The notes beneath the pieces were generated by a model. The model was given only the letters and a program-made list of their open reading frames with translations. It made no database searches and had not been told where the DNA came from. Made by a program: the position numbers and the translations under genes. From Bacteroidetes bacterium GWA2_31_9b (lineage in GTDB: Bacteria; Bacteroidota; Bacteroidia; Bacteroidales; UBA12077), in the NCBI GenBank assembly GCA_001769005.1, contig MENE01000140.1:10895-30185 (forward strand): a DNA stretch of 19,291 nt, in the 5' to 3' direction. This document shows positions 1 through 8,671 of the stretch, in pieces; the first letter of the stretch is position 1, and each line of letters begins with the position of its first letter.

Positions 1-59
1 ATTTACTTATTATCAAAAATGAAAAATGGTATAATTAATAATAATACAGTAATTTTAGT

Positions 60-93
60 TTAACATTTAATTAACATGAATTAATCAATTTTG
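60..93 (+). promoter_or_regulatory. Pho-box-like direct repeat and -7 element of the pst operon
   Basis: Two exact 7-bp copies of TTAACAT lie at 60-66 and 71-77, separated by TTAA, so they repeat every 11 bp. This is the geometry of PhoB/PhoP boxes: E. coli uses 7-bp repeats spaced by 4 bp, and the Bacillus PhoP half-site is close to TTAACA. Nine bases downstream, CAATTTTG at 86-93 matches the Bacteroidota -7 element TAnnTTTG except for its first base. No TTTG -33 element is present at the right distance, as expected where an activator replaces it. The genes that follow are all phosphate genes. Binding by a PhoB homologue is inferred. Confidence 0.6.
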
Positions 94-131
94 CACCGGA
101 ATCAAATTAAACAACTTTAAATTTTTACTCT

Positions 132-1121
132 ATGCGAAAATTATTTTCATTAGCAACTGCTTTTACTTTATCAGCATTTTCATTAATGGCACAAGAAACA
201 ACCGAAGAGTTTAAACCAAGCGGCAAACCGATTGTTACAATTTTCAGTAATGCACACTCAACTTTTGTAGATGAAACCAATACATCAGCTTTTGAAATTC
301 AACGAGCTCAATTTGGATACGAATATTTGTACACAAAAAACTTTTCTGGTACAATAATATTTGATGTTTGTGATCCTAATTCTGGAGAACTCGAAATGGA
401 TGCTTTTCTCAGAGCCGCTGCTTTAACATATAAAACCGACAAATTACTTGTTAATTTTGGTATGATTGGATTATATGAATTTAAATATCAGGAGAAACAA
501 TGGGGTTACAGATATATTATGAAATCATTTCAGGATGAATATAAGTTTGGTTCAACTGCTGATTTAGGATTAACAATAGAATATAAATTTGCCGATTTTA
601 TTAGTGCTGATGTTGCTATTGTAAATGGTGAAGGATATAAAAAAGTTCAGTCAGATGATACGTATAAAGGTGCTATGGGTATTACTGTTACTCCCTTAAA
701 GAACCTTGATTTTAGAGCTTATTATAGTTTAATGAAAACAGATACATCACAACAATCATTCGCTTTCTTTGCAGGATATAAGTCAGAAAGATTTAGAGTT
801 GGTGGGGAGTACAACATACAAAAGAATCATGATCTTATCAATAATCAAGATTATTCAGGTATATCAATGTATTCTTCAGTTTCAATAAGCAAAAAAATTA
901 GCATTTTTGGCCGATTCGATCATCTCACTTCTACAAATAAACTTAATGAAGATGGAGATACCTGGAATTATAAAAAAAATGGTGAAGCATATATTATTGG
1001 TTTTGAATATGCCCCAATAAAAGGTGTAAAATTTTCTCCAAACTTCCGCGGATGGAAACCTGCTGATGATACAAAAGGTTTTATATCAAGTATTTATTTG
1101 AATTGTGAAATAAAATTTTAA
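132..1121 (+). CDS. Outer-membrane beta-barrel porin of the phosphate operon
   Basis: This 329-residue protein starts with a Sec signal peptide ending near residue 20 (SLMAQ) and continues as alternating, aromatic-rich strands without cytoplasmic helices. It ends in a phenylalanine (CEIKF), the usual C-terminal signature for assembly of outer-membrane barrels. It is the first gene after the Pho-box-like promoter and lies 18 nt before pstS, so it most likely lets phosphate cross the outer membrane, playing the role that OprP/OprO or PhoE plays elsewhere. That substrate is inferred from position; the sequence does not show a recognisable lysine ladder that I can assign. The ATG is chosen because it opens directly into the signal peptide. 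Confidence 0.75.
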   Translation: MRKLFSLATAFTLSAFSLMAQETTEEFKPSGKPIVTIFSNAHSTFVDETNTSAFEIQRAQFGYEYLYTKNFSGTIIFDVCDPNSGELEMDAFLRAAALTYKTDKLLVNFGMIGLYEFKYQEKQWGYRYIMKSFQDEYKFGSTADLGLTIEYKFADFISADVAIVNGEGYKKVQSDDTYKGAMGITVTPLKNLDFRAYYSLMKTDTSQQSFAFFAGYKSERFRVGGEYNIQKNHDLINNQDYSGISMYSSVSISKKISIFGRFDHLTSTNKLNEDGDTWNYKKNGEAYIIGFEYAPIKGVKFSPNFRGWKPADDTKGFISSIYLNCEIKF

Positions 1122-1139
1122 AACATAAAACAGACTAAA

Positions 1140-2204
1140 ATGAAAAAAATTATTATTCTTTTGATCTCTGTTGCTGTATTTGCATCATGTGGTCAACAAA
1201 AATCAGAATCATCGGGCGATGATTCAAAAAAAGTAACACTAACAGCAGCTGGAGCAACATTCCCAATGCCATTCTACAATCTGGCTTTTAAAAAATATAC
1301 AGAAGAAAGTGGATTGCTATTAACCTATGGTGGAATTGGTTCAGGTGGAGGTATCCGTAGCTTAAAAGATAAGGTTGTAGATTTTGGAGCAACCGATGCT
1401 TATTTGTCAGATGCTGAATTAGCCGAAATTCCTTTAAAAGTAGTACATATACCTACATGTATTGGTGCAGTAGTTATTGCATACAATCTTCCTGGTGTTG
1501 CTGAATTAAAACTATCAGACAAACTTCTTGAAGGAATATTTATGGGTGAAATTACTAAATGGAACGACGAAAAAATTACAAAAGAAAATCCTACAGTAAA
1601 ACTTCCTGACATAAATATAACTGTTGTTTATCGTTCCGATGGTAGTGGTACAACTCATATTTTCAGCGATTACATGACAAAAATAAGTAAAATATGGGCC
1701 GAAAAAGTTGGAATAGGAAAATCTCTAAACTGGCCTGTGGGAATTGGAGCTAAAGGCAATCCTGGTGTTGCAGGAACAATATCTCAATCAGTAGGTTCTA
1801 TTGGTTATATCGGTTCTGAATATGCTTTTGCTCAAAATATAAGTTATGCATTGGTACAAAACATGTCTGGCAATTATGTTAAACCAACAAACGAATCAAT
1901 TAGTGCATCAGCTAAAGGCGAAATTCCTTCTGATACCAGAGTTATGATAACTAACTCTTCTGAACCAGATGCTTACCCTATTAGCGGTTTTACATGGATT
2001 ATTTTTTACCGCGAACAAGCTTATGATGGCCGTACAATGGCTCAGGCAACTGAAACAATTAAATTTCTTGAATGGTTAATTGGGCCAGATGCACAGGCAA
2101 TTGCTGAAAGTGTTCATTATGCTCCACTTCCTGCAAAAGCTGTTGAACTTTCAAAAGAAACACTTAAATCAATTACTTTCGAAGGAAAACCAGTGCTTAA
2201 ATAA
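1140..2204 (+). CDS. pstS: PstS phosphate-binding lipoprotein
   Basis: This is the solute-binding component of the high-affinity phosphate ABC transporter. The 354-residue product has a lipoprotein signal peptide with the lipobox around Cys17 (FAS-C), so the protein is anchored to a membrane rather than free in the periplasm. Family motifs are clear: GAGATFPMPFY near residue 37, GSGGGIR near 67, YRSDGSGTTHIFSDYM near 164 and GNPGVAGTISQSVGSIGY near 206. The Ser/Asp/Gly/Thr residues in these motifs form the phosphate pocket in the family. It follows the porin by 18 nt and precedes pstC by 15 nt, in the conserved S-C-A-B-PhoU order. Confidence 0.96.
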   Translation: MKKIIILLISVAVFASCGQQKSESSGDDSKKVTLTAAGATFPMPFYNLAFKKYTEESGLLLTYGGIGSGGGIRSLKDKVVDFGATDAYLSDAELAEIPLKVVHIPTCIGAVVIAYNLPGVAELKLSDKLLEGIFMGEITKWNDEKITKENPTVKLPDINITVVYRSDGSGTTHIFSDYMTKISKIWAEKVGIGKSLNWPVGIGAKGNPGVAGTISQSVGSIGYIGSEYAFAQNISYALVQNMSGNYVKPTNESISASAKGEIPSDTRVMITNSSEPDAYPISGFTWIIFYREQAYDGRTMAQATETIKFLEWLIGPDAQAIAESVHYAPLPAKAVELSKETLKSITFEGKPVLK

Positions 2205-2219
2205 GTTTTAAGAAAATAA

Positions 2220-3071
2220 ATGAAAAGCGAAAAAATTACTAAATATGTTTTATTTGCTGTATCATTAATAATACTATTGATATTTGCAGGTATGGTTTTC
2301 TCTCTTGCCGGAGGAGCCATGCCTGTTTTTAAAGAATATGGATTAAAATTTATTATATCTGCCGATTGGAATCCTACAACTGGAAGAGAATCCTATGGAG
2401 CATTGCCTTTTATTATTGGCACTTTAATAACTTCATTATTAGCTCTTCTAATATGTTTCCCCTTATCCTTTTCAACATCACTTTTTATTGCCGAATTTTA
2501 TCATAAAACCCGTGTTGCTTCTGTTCTGGGAACTATTGTTGATCTTTTAGCCGGAATTCCTTCGATTGTTTATGGTTTGTGGGGATTTTATACTTTACGT
2601 CCTGTAATTATTGCATTAGGTTTAAGCGATCAGGGATTTGGAATTTTTACATCATCCATTATTCTAGCTATTATGATTATTCCTTATGCAACATCACTTA
2701 GCAACGAAATAATTACGATGGTTCCAACTGAATTAAAAGAAGCTGCATATTCGTTGGGTGCAACACGTTTTGAAGTAATTTTTAATGTTATTATTCCAAA
2801 TGCCCGTTCGGGTATAGTTGCAAGTTATATTCTTGCACTTGGTCGTGCTTTGGGTGAAACAATGGCAGTTACCATGCTAATTGGAAACGCTAACATTATT
2901 CCTGATGGCCTTTTTAGCACAGGAAACACTATGGCCAGCTTAATTGCCAATCAGTTTGGCGAAGCCGATGGATTAAAACTAAGCGCATTAATTGCAATTG
3001 GATTATTACTGTTCCTTATTACGGCTATTGTGAATGCATTAGGAAAATATATTATAAGAAAATTTTCATAA
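2220..3071 (+). CDS. pstC: PstC phosphate ABC transporter permease
   Basis: This is one of the two inner-membrane permease subunits of the Pst transporter, 283 residues long. A first membrane helix spans about residues 8-30, and four to five more hydrophobic segments follow. The cytoplasmic EAA loop that contacts the ATPase is at about 174-194 (EAAYSLGATRF...IIP), followed by the typical ALGRALGETMAVTMLIGN segment. The length and the RALGET motif assign it to PstC rather than PstA. It lies 15 nt after pstS and 15 nt before pstA, with no terminator in either gap. No Shine-Dalgarno sequence is visible, which is normal for this phylum. Confidence 0.95.
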   Translation: MKSEKITKYVLFAVSLIILLIFAGMVFSLAGGAMPVFKEYGLKFIISADWNPTTGRESYGALPFIIGTLITSLLALLICFPLSFSTSLFIAEFYHKTRVASVLGTIVDLLAGIPSIVYGLWGFYTLRPVIIALGLSDQGFGIFTSSIILAIMIIPYATSLSNEIITMVPTELKEAAYSLGATRFEVIFNVIIPNARSGIVASYILALGRALGETMAVTMLIGNANIIPDGLFSTGNTMASLIANQFGEADGLKLSALIAIGLLLFLITAIVNALGKYIIRKFS

Positions 3072-3086
3072 CACTATCTTGAAAAA

Positions 3087-3980
3087 ATGAATTTAGGTTC
3101 AGACATAGCATATATTGATACTTTTCATCGACGAAAAGTACGTAACACTATTTTCAAGATAATTGTTATTGTTTTATCTGTTATTACCACATCTCCAATC
3201 ATTTTAATTCTCTCGAAACTTATCATTGAAGGGGTTGGACAAATCAATCTTGATTTTTTTACTCAACTTGCACCTGATACTTTTCAGGCTATGTCGGCCA
3301 AAATGAGTGGAGAAAAAATACCCGGTGGAATTGTAAATGGAATTACCGGCACTTTATTTCTTGTTCTTCTAGCTTCATTAATAGCAATACCTATTGGAAT
3401 AATGGCAGGTATTTATTTATACGAGAACGGATCTAAAAGATATACAAACTTAATTCGAAACATTGCTGATATAATGCAGGGCATTCCATCCATTGTACTT
3501 GGCATTATAGGTTATATTTGGATAGTAAAGAATATTACCCACGGATTTTCAGCATTAGCAGGAAGTGTAGCTCTTGCAATAATGATGCTTCCTTTAATTA
3601 TTCGCTCAACCGAGGAAACTATGAAAATGGTTCCTGAGAGTATAAAAGAAGCTGGTGCTGCATTAGGTGTTCCTTATCACCGTATTATATTAAAAGTAAT
3701 GATTCCATCAAGTTTTAGTGGATTAATGACAGGTATTTTACTTGCTGTTTCAAGAATAATTGGAGAAACAGCTCCTTTACTTTTAACAACTCTTGGAAGT
3801 CCGGTAATTAATTTCGAAATTGATAAGCCCACAAGTGCAGTTCCACTATTAATTTGGAATTTTTATAACGATCCTAATATGATTGACCTGATATGGAGTT
3901 CATCACTATTTCTTATGGGATTTGTGTTAATATTAAATTTAATTTCTAAACGTATTATCGCTCATAGAGAAAAGAACTAA
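3087..3980 (+). CDS. pstA: PstA phosphate ABC transporter permease
   Basis: This is the second permease subunit of the Pst transporter, 297 residues long. A first helix is at about 21-44, a periplasmic loop follows to about residue 80, and the BPD_transp_1 membrane domain fills the rest. The EAA loop is at about 188-208 (EAGAALGVPYHRIILKVMIP), and the PstA-type SRIIGETAPLLLT segment follows. It pairs with PstC to form the channel through which PstB drives phosphate import. The stop codon is 7 nt before the pstB start, so the two are almost certainly translated from one message. Confidence 0.95.
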   Translation: MNLGSDIAYIDTFHRRKVRNTIFKIIVIVLSVITTSPIILILSKLIIEGVGQINLDFFTQLAPDTFQAMSAKMSGEKIPGGIVNGITGTLFLVLLASLIAIPIGIMAGIYLYENGSKRYTNLIRNIADIMQGIPSIVLGIIGYIWIVKNITHGFSALAGSVALAIMMLPLIIRSTEETMKMVPESIKEAGAALGVPYHRIILKVMIPSSFSGLMTGILLAVSRIIGETAPLLLTTLGSPVINFEIDKPTSAVPLLIWNFYNDPNMIDLIWSSSLFLMGFVLILNLISKRIIAHREKN

Positions 3981-3987
3981 TTATATT

Positions 3988-4770
3988 ATGGTAGAAAATA
4001 ATATCAACATACAAAATCCAGTTTTATCTATTCGTAATCTTTCCATTGCTTATGATGAAAAGAAGTTTGCTGTTAAAGATGTAAATGCATTAATTGAACG
4101 AAATGCCATAACTGCTATTATGGGACCGTCGGGATGCGGAAAAAGCACACTTCTAAGGGCCATAAACAGGATGCATGAATTGTACCCAAAAATTATTACA
4201 AAAGGTGAGATTTTGTTAAATGGGCAAAGTATTTACGAAATGCAAACTATACAATTACGTCGAAAAATTGGTATGGTTTTTCAACGTCCAAACCCATTTC
4301 CAACAATGAGTATATACGATAATGTTATTGCTGGATATAAACTGAATGGGATAAAATTAAACAAAGATCAAAGAGATGATATTGTAGAAAAATCACTTAA
4401 CGATGTTACTTTATGGGACGAAGTAAAAGATTCGCTGTTTAAAAAAGGTACTTTTTTATCAGGGGGTCAGCAACAAAGGTTGTGCATTGCCCGAACACTT
4501 GCTTTTAATCCTGAAGTAATATTACTTGATGAACCTACATCTGCACTCGATCCTATAGCTACAGCAAAGGTTGAAGAATTATTGGTAGATTTAAAAAAGA
4601 AATATACTATAGTTTTAGTTACTCACAACATGTCTCAAGCTGCCCGTATTTCCGATAATAGCATGTTTATGTATCTGGGTGAGCTTATTGAATATGGAAA
4701 AACAGAAGCTATGTTCACTAATCCTAAAAATCCAAAAACGGAAGAATATTTAACCGGAAAATTTGGATAA
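3988..4770 (+). CDS. pstB: PstB phosphate ABC transporter ATPase
   Basis: This is the cytoplasmic ATPase that powers phosphate import, 260 residues and full length for the family. The Walker A motif is GPSGCGKST at 46-54, the Q-loop glutamine is about Q99 (VFQRPNPFP, a PstB hallmark), and the ABC signature LSGGQQQR is at 157-164. The Walker B motif VILLDEP ends at 183 and the switch histidine is H213 in VTHNMSQAAR. All catalytic residues are present. A 52-nt gap separates it from phoU. Confidence 0.97.
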   Translation: MVENNINIQNPVLSIRNLSIAYDEKKFAVKDVNALIERNAITAIMGPSGCGKSTLLRAINRMHELYPKIITKGEILLNGQSIYEMQTIQLRRKIGMVFQRPNPFPTMSIYDNVIAGYKLNGIKLNKDQRDDIVEKSLNDVTLWDEVKDSLFKKGTFLSGGQQQRLCIARTLAFNPEVILLDEPTSALDPIATAKVEELLVDLKKKYTIVLVTHNMSQAARISDNSMFMYLGELIEYGKTEAMFTNPKNPKTEEYLTGKFG

Positions 4771-4807
4771 AAATAAATTAACAGGTTTTTGAAAATTAGT
4801 AAATTGC

Positions 4808-4814
4808 AAAGGAG
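4808..4814 (+). promoter_or_regulatory. Shine-Dalgarno sequence of phoU
   Basis: AAAGGAG lies 8 nt before the phoU ATG. It is one of only two strong Shine-Dalgarno sequences in the window and fixes the start. The other pst genes have none, so phoU may be translated more efficiently than its upstream neighbours. Confidence 0.6.
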
Positions 4815-4822
4815 AATAAAAA

Positions 4823-5536
4823 ATGAATATTAAAAATAACGCCATACAAGATATACAAGCAAGTTTTATCGAATTTGCAAATCTTATTCTTAAACAGCTT
4901 GAATTGCTTGAGAAACAAATGAACTGTAAAGAAAATAGTATTTGTGATGAAACTCTTGAACAATTAAAGAAAAACGAAGAACGAATAGATCAATTTGAAA
5001 TTGAAATTAGCGATAAATTTATTCATACAATTGTTCTATATCATCCTGTTGCATCTGAATTAAGAAGTATTATTGCTATTTACAGAATGTCGATAAACTT
5101 GGAACGTATTGGTGATCTTGTTTTAAATATCACAAACTCAGTACGAAAAATGAAAGACTCCGAAGTATATTCCAGTATGTCGGATGTTGTTTTTAATATG
5201 TTAATGCAAAGTATTCATATGGTTGAAAAATCGTTGCTTTCATTTATTAATAAAGATAGAGAAGATGCTATCTGGACCATTCAAAACGATTCTGTAGTTG
5301 ATAAAATGAATCACAAACTCCTTACTAAAGCTATAGATAAAAGCGATATTTCTGACGAAACAAAACAAATGCTATTGACTTTTACAAACCTTCGAAGTAT
5401 AATTTCAAACATTGAACGAATTGCTGATCACGCAACGAATATTGCCGAAGCATCAATATATTCACTTGATGGTACTGATATTCGACATTCAAAACATAAA
5501 AATGATGATGTAGATAAAAAAGATACTACAAACTAA
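4823..5536 (+). CDS. phoU: PhoU phosphate signalling protein
   Basis: PhoU links Pst transporter activity to the PhoR kinase and turns the Pho response down when phosphate is plentiful. The 237-residue, highly helical product contains the two PhoU repeats. The metal-binding signature of each is visible: NLERIGDLVLNI near 92-103 and NIERIADHATNIAEA near 196-210, in which the acidic and Asn/His residues bind iron clusters or manganese in characterised homologues. It sits between pstB and the histidine kinase, its two known partners. The C-terminal 25 residues are a charged tail beyond the usual domain. Confidence 0.95.
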   Translation: MNIKNNAIQDIQASFIEFANLILKQLELLEKQMNCKENSICDETLEQLKKNEERIDQFEIEISDKFIHTIVLYHPVASELRSIIAIYRMSINLERIGDLVLNITNSVRKMKDSEVYSSMSDVVFNMLMQSIHMVEKSLLSFINKDREDAIWTIQNDSVVDKMNHKLLTKAIDKSDISDETKQMLLTFTNLRSIISNIERIADHATNIAEASIYSLDGTDIRHSKHKNDDVDKKDTTN

Positions 5537-5585
5537 AATTTAAAAAGAAATAAACATCTTTAACAAATTATAAAAACGAATTGTT

Positions 5586-7361
5586 ATGATACGCAGATTC
5601 TCTTTCCAACGAAAATTATTTACATATTTTTTCACTCTCTTTTTGCTTTATACTATAGTAATTCTAATGTTTCAATATTCGCGTGAAAAAAGGTTTCGTA
5701 TCAACCAACTCAACAATTCTCTTTATACAATTTCTGAATTAACAAATAATTACATAAATGCTAATTCCATTCATCAATCAAAAAATTACCAATTACTCGA
5801 TTCGTTGATAAAAATATTACCACAACAAGAAATCCGCTTAACAATTGTAAATAATGATGGTATTGTATTATATGATAATTCTGGGGTCGATATTCATCTA
5901 ATGGAAAACCATAAAAGCAGACCTGAAATTCAAAAATCTCTTTATTCCGAATTCGGCGCAAATATTCGTAAGTCGGCTACAACCGGAGTCGATTATTACT
6001 ATTATTCACGATTTTATGAACATTTTTTTATTCGAACAGCAGTTGTTTACAATATACAGGTTATAAACTTACTAAAAGCCGATAAGTTATTCTGGTTTTT
6101 TATTGCTTTCATTTTCGGTTTAGGCTGGGTTATAATAAAATTAATAACCAAAAAATTTGGAGAGTCTGTATCCAAACTTAAAGATTTTGCATCTCGGGTA
6201 ATCAATGATAGAAATCTAGAACCCAATATTCGGTTTCCTAAAGATGAGTTAGGTGTTATAAGTAATAAAATTGTAGAGATATACCAGAACATGAAAAAGG
6301 CAATAGATGATGCCGAAATTGAAAAAGAAAAGTTATACAGCCACATGTTTGTTCTTAATGAGGGAGTTGCTTTTTTTAATCGAAATAAAGAAAATACTCT
6401 ATTTAATAATCATTTTGTACAGTATTTAAATATTATTTCCGGTCAGTTATCAATAAACGCAGAAGATTTTTTCAAGATTAATGAATTAAAATTAATGCAT
6501 GATTTTATTGATGAACAAAGCGGTACGAGTAAAACAATAACTGCCCCGTGTTTGTCACGTAATGATCATACTGTTTCTAAAAGCGGAAAATATTTTAACA
6601 TTCAATGTATAATTTTTCAGGATAAAAGTTTTGAAATAATAATAACCGATATAACAAAAAAGGAAAAAAACAGGATTATTAAGCAACAAATGACCGCAAA
6701 TATTGCTCATGAATTAAAAACTCCTGTTACATCAGTTAAAGGATATCTCGAAACAATATTAAATGATCCTGAAATGGATCCCAAAAAACAAAGGCATTTT
6801 CTGGAGCGAGCAGATGCTCAGGCAAATAGATTAACCGATTTAATTAATGATATTGTTATTTTAAATAGAATTGAAGAAGCCGGTAATAATTTTGCATTTG
6901 GAAAATTGAATGTGCTTGAATTGGTTTCAGAAATTTCCGACGAATATTCAAACAATATTAAGGAAAGGAAAATGAAACTCGAAATACAAATAGATTCAAA
7001 TGTTGAAATTAATGGAAATCGAACCCTTGTATTATCAATATTCAGAAACCTAATGGGCAACTCTATTAATTATGCCGGAGAAAACGTTAAAATTGAAATA
7101 AAAACATATCACCAGGATAATAAGTTCCACTACTTTTCTTTTTCCGATAATGGCGTTGGAATACCAGAAGAGCATATGTCAAGAATTTTCGAACGTTTTT
7201 ACCGAATTGATTCCGACAGATCAAGAAAAATGGGTGGCACAGGTTTAGGGCTTGCAATTGTTAAAAATGCACTTTCATTACATAAAAGTGAAATTTCGGT
7301 ACGAAATAAACAAGAAGGTGGTATAGAATTTCTTTTTACTCTTCCTAAAATGATGGAATAA
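5586..7361 (+). CDS. phoR: PhoR-like sensor histidine kinase
   Basis: This is a 591-residue membrane sensor kinase that most likely controls the Pho response. Transmembrane helix 1 is at about 11-29, followed by a roughly 135-residue extracytoplasmic domain, transmembrane helix 2 at about 168-187, a HAMP-like linker to about 240, and a PAS-like segment at about 248-358. The HisKA phospho-acceptor is H375 (NIAHELKTPVTSVKGYLET). The ATPase domain has an N box NLMGNSINYA near 488, DNGVGIP at 521-527, FERFYRID near 535 and GGTGLGLAIVK at 550-560. The gene is 49 nt after phoU. Calling it PhoR rests on that context and on its domain order. No response regulator gene is adjacent. Confidence 0.85.
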   Translation: MIRRFSFQRKLFTYFFTLFLLYTIVILMFQYSREKRFRINQLNNSLYTISELTNNYINANSIHQSKNYQLLDSLIKILPQQEIRLTIVNNDGIVLYDNSGVDIHLMENHKSRPEIQKSLYSEFGANIRKSATTGVDYYYYSRFYEHFFIRTAVVYNIQVINLLKADKLFWFFIAFIFGLGWVIIKLITKKFGESVSKLKDFASRVINDRNLEPNIRFPKDELGVISNKIVEIYQNMKKAIDDAEIEKEKLYSHMFVLNEGVAFFNRNKENTLFNNHFVQYLNIISGQLSINAEDFFKINELKLMHDFIDEQSGTSKTITAPCLSRNDHTVSKSGKYFNIQCIIFQDKSFEIIITDITKKEKNRIIKQQMTANIAHELKTPVTSVKGYLETILNDPEMDPKKQRHFLERADAQANRLTDLINDIVILNRIEEAGNNFAFGKLNVLELVSEISDEYSNNIKERKMKLEIQIDSNVEINGNRTLVLSIFRNLMGNSINYAGENVKIEIKTYHQDNKFHYFSFSDNGVGIPEEHMSRIFERFYRIDSDRSRKMGGTGLGLAIVKNALSLHKSEISVRNKQEGGIEFLFTLPKMME

Positions 7362-7378
7362 TTTAAATTGTTTACATT

Positions 7379-7416
7379 AAAAAAGCTGCTTAAAATTTCT
7401 TCTAAGCGGCTTTTTT
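7379..7416. terminator. Bidirectional terminator between phoR and the YebC gene
   Basis: A 14-bp stem (7379-7392 with 7403-7416, one G-U wobble) encloses a 10-nt loop. The A-rich left arm and T-rich right arm supply a U tract for transcripts from either side. It lies between the 3' ends of convergent genes and probably stops both. Confidence 0.85.
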
Positions 7417-7427
7417 CTTATATCAAC

Positions 7428-8138
7428 TTATGCAATATTTGTAAATACTGCCTGAATATCTTCGTCATCTTCAATTCGATCGAGCATTTTTTCAATATCA
7501 ACTAATTGCTCTTCGGTAAACTCAACAGGGGTTGTAGGAATTCGTTGTAAATTTGCTTTCTTTATTTCAATTCCTTTTTCTTCAAAAGCTCTTGATAGTG
7601 TACCAAAATTGGTATAATCGCCATAGGCATAAACTGTATCTTCATCAACATCAATTTCTTCCAATCCGGCATCAATCAATTCAAATTCAAGCTCTTCAAT
7701 ATTTATTTTATCTGTTTTTTCAAACTCAAAAACAGCTTTACGTAAAAACATAAATTCTAACGAACCGGTTGGAACAACTGATCCTCCTGCTTTATTAAAA
7801 TAAGCTTTAACGTTAGCAACTGTTCTGGTTGTATTATCTGTAGCACACTCAACAAAAACCAGAACTCCATGTGGGCCTTTGCCTTCGTAATTAACCTCTG
7901 CAAATGTTTCTGCGTCTTTACCTGCAGCTCTTTTTATTGCAGCATCAATATTATCTTTAGGCATATTCTGAGCTTTAGCGTTCAGAATAGCAGTTCTTAA
8001 TTTTGCATTTAGTTCAGGGTCAGCGCCACCTTCTTTAGCAGCTACAGTTATTGATTTTCCAAGTTTTGGAAATAATCTCGACATTTTGTCCCATCGTTTT
8101 TCTTTCGATGCTCGGCGATACTCAAATGCTCTTCCCAT
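7428..8138 (-). CDS. YebC/PmpR/TACO1-family protein
   Basis: This 236-residue protein belongs to the YebC family. It has the conserved N-terminal pattern ([23 protein letters not shown], split here as [11 protein letters not shown] plus KEKRW near 17), then [15 protein letters not shown] near 38-52 and [13 protein letters not shown] near 59-71. YebC_I members bind DNA as transcriptional regulators. YebC_II and TACO1 members act in translation of difficult sequences such as proline runs. I cannot separate the two by eye, so I leave the symbol empty. It is a single-gene unit convergent with the pst operon and is unlikely to be functionally tied to it. Confidence 0.93.
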   Translation of the reverse strand: MGRAFEYRRASKEKRWDKMSRLFPKLGKSITVAAKEGGADPELNAKLRTAILNAKAQNMPKDNIDAAIKRAAGKDAETFAEVNYEGKGPHGVLVFVECATDNTTRTVANVKAYFNKAGGSVVPTGSLEFMFLRKAVFEFEKTDKINIEELEFELIDAGLEEIDVDEDTVYAYGDYTNFGTLSRAFEEKGIEIKKANLQRIPTTPVEFTEEQLVDIEKMLDRIEDDEDIQAVFTNIA

Positions 8139-8162
8139 AAATAAAAAATTTTTTTACGGATT

Positions 8163-8170
8163 CAAAATTA
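8163..8170 (-). promoter_or_regulatory. Putative -7 element for the YebC gene
   Basis: On the minus strand the sequence TAATTTTG matches the Bacteroidota -7 consensus TAnnTTTG exactly, 24 nt before the start codon. No TTTG is present at the expected -33 distance, so the call is tentative. Confidence 0.35.
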
Positions 8171-8247
8171 CAATTTGTAATTGATTCGGGTTCTGTTTTT
8201 CGAAAAAAAATTCAAACAGATAATAAAAAAATGAAGTGGCAGGTTAT

Positions 8248-8667
8248 TTATGGATTAATTTCTTTATGAATCTGAAGTAATTCTTCCAGACTTTTATTTT
8301 TCAGATAATTGGTAATAATATCATTAAGTTCTGTCCATGGCTTTAGAGTAGCACATTTCAATTCACGTTCGCAATGATGCGAAATAGCAATACAATCAAC
8401 AATATTAATATCGGGTTCAAATGCTTTATAAATATCGTAAAGACTTATTTCGGATGGCTTTCGTGTTAAAATATAACCACTTTTCCGGCCTCTAAAAGTG
8501 GTAATTAATCCCGAAGTTTTTAAAGCTGCAATAATATGGTCAAGATATCTGTTCGAAATATCCTGATTAATGGCAATATCTTTCTGAAATGTACCAAGCA
8601 AAGGATCAGTTAATGCAATTTCGAGCATTGCACGTACACCATACCTGATTTTTGTATTTAGTTTCAA
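8248..8667 (-). CDS. Rrf2-family Fe-S transcriptional regulator (TTG start)
   Basis: I start this gene at the TTG codon at 8667-8665, giving 139 residues beginning MKLNTKIRYGVRAMLEIAL, the typical Rrf2 N-terminus (compare MKLSTKGRYGLRA). A longer reading from TTG at 8703 adds 12 residues without family similarity and would overlap the upstream gene. The winged helix-turn-helix fills about residues 1-80 (QKDIAINQDISNRYLDHIIAALK, then TTFRGRKSGYILTR as the wing). Three cysteines, C92, C99 and C105, occupy the cluster-binding positions known from IscR, NsrR and RirA, so it probably senses iron, Fe-S status, NO or oxygen. It begins 4 nt after the YceI-like gene and is likely co-transcribed with it. 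Confidence 0.85.
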   Translation of the reverse strand: MKLNTKIRYGVRAMLEIALTDPLLGTFQKDIAINQDISNRYLDHIIAALKTSGLITTFRGRKSGYILTRKPSEISLYDIYKAFEPDINIVDCIAISHHCERELKCATLKPWTELNDIITNYLKNKSLEELLQIHKEINP

Positions 8668-8671
8668 TTCG

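Noticed and set aside
6047..6346. 99-codon minus-strand frame inside the histidine kinase gene
   Set aside because: It mirrors the hydrophobic TM2/HAMP coding sequence and looks hydrophobic for that reason only.
8139..8247. Small RNA or terminator between the Rrf2 gene and the YebC gene
   Set aside because: Only AT-rich sequence is seen, with a short ACAATTTGT dyad and no GC stem followed by a U tract.
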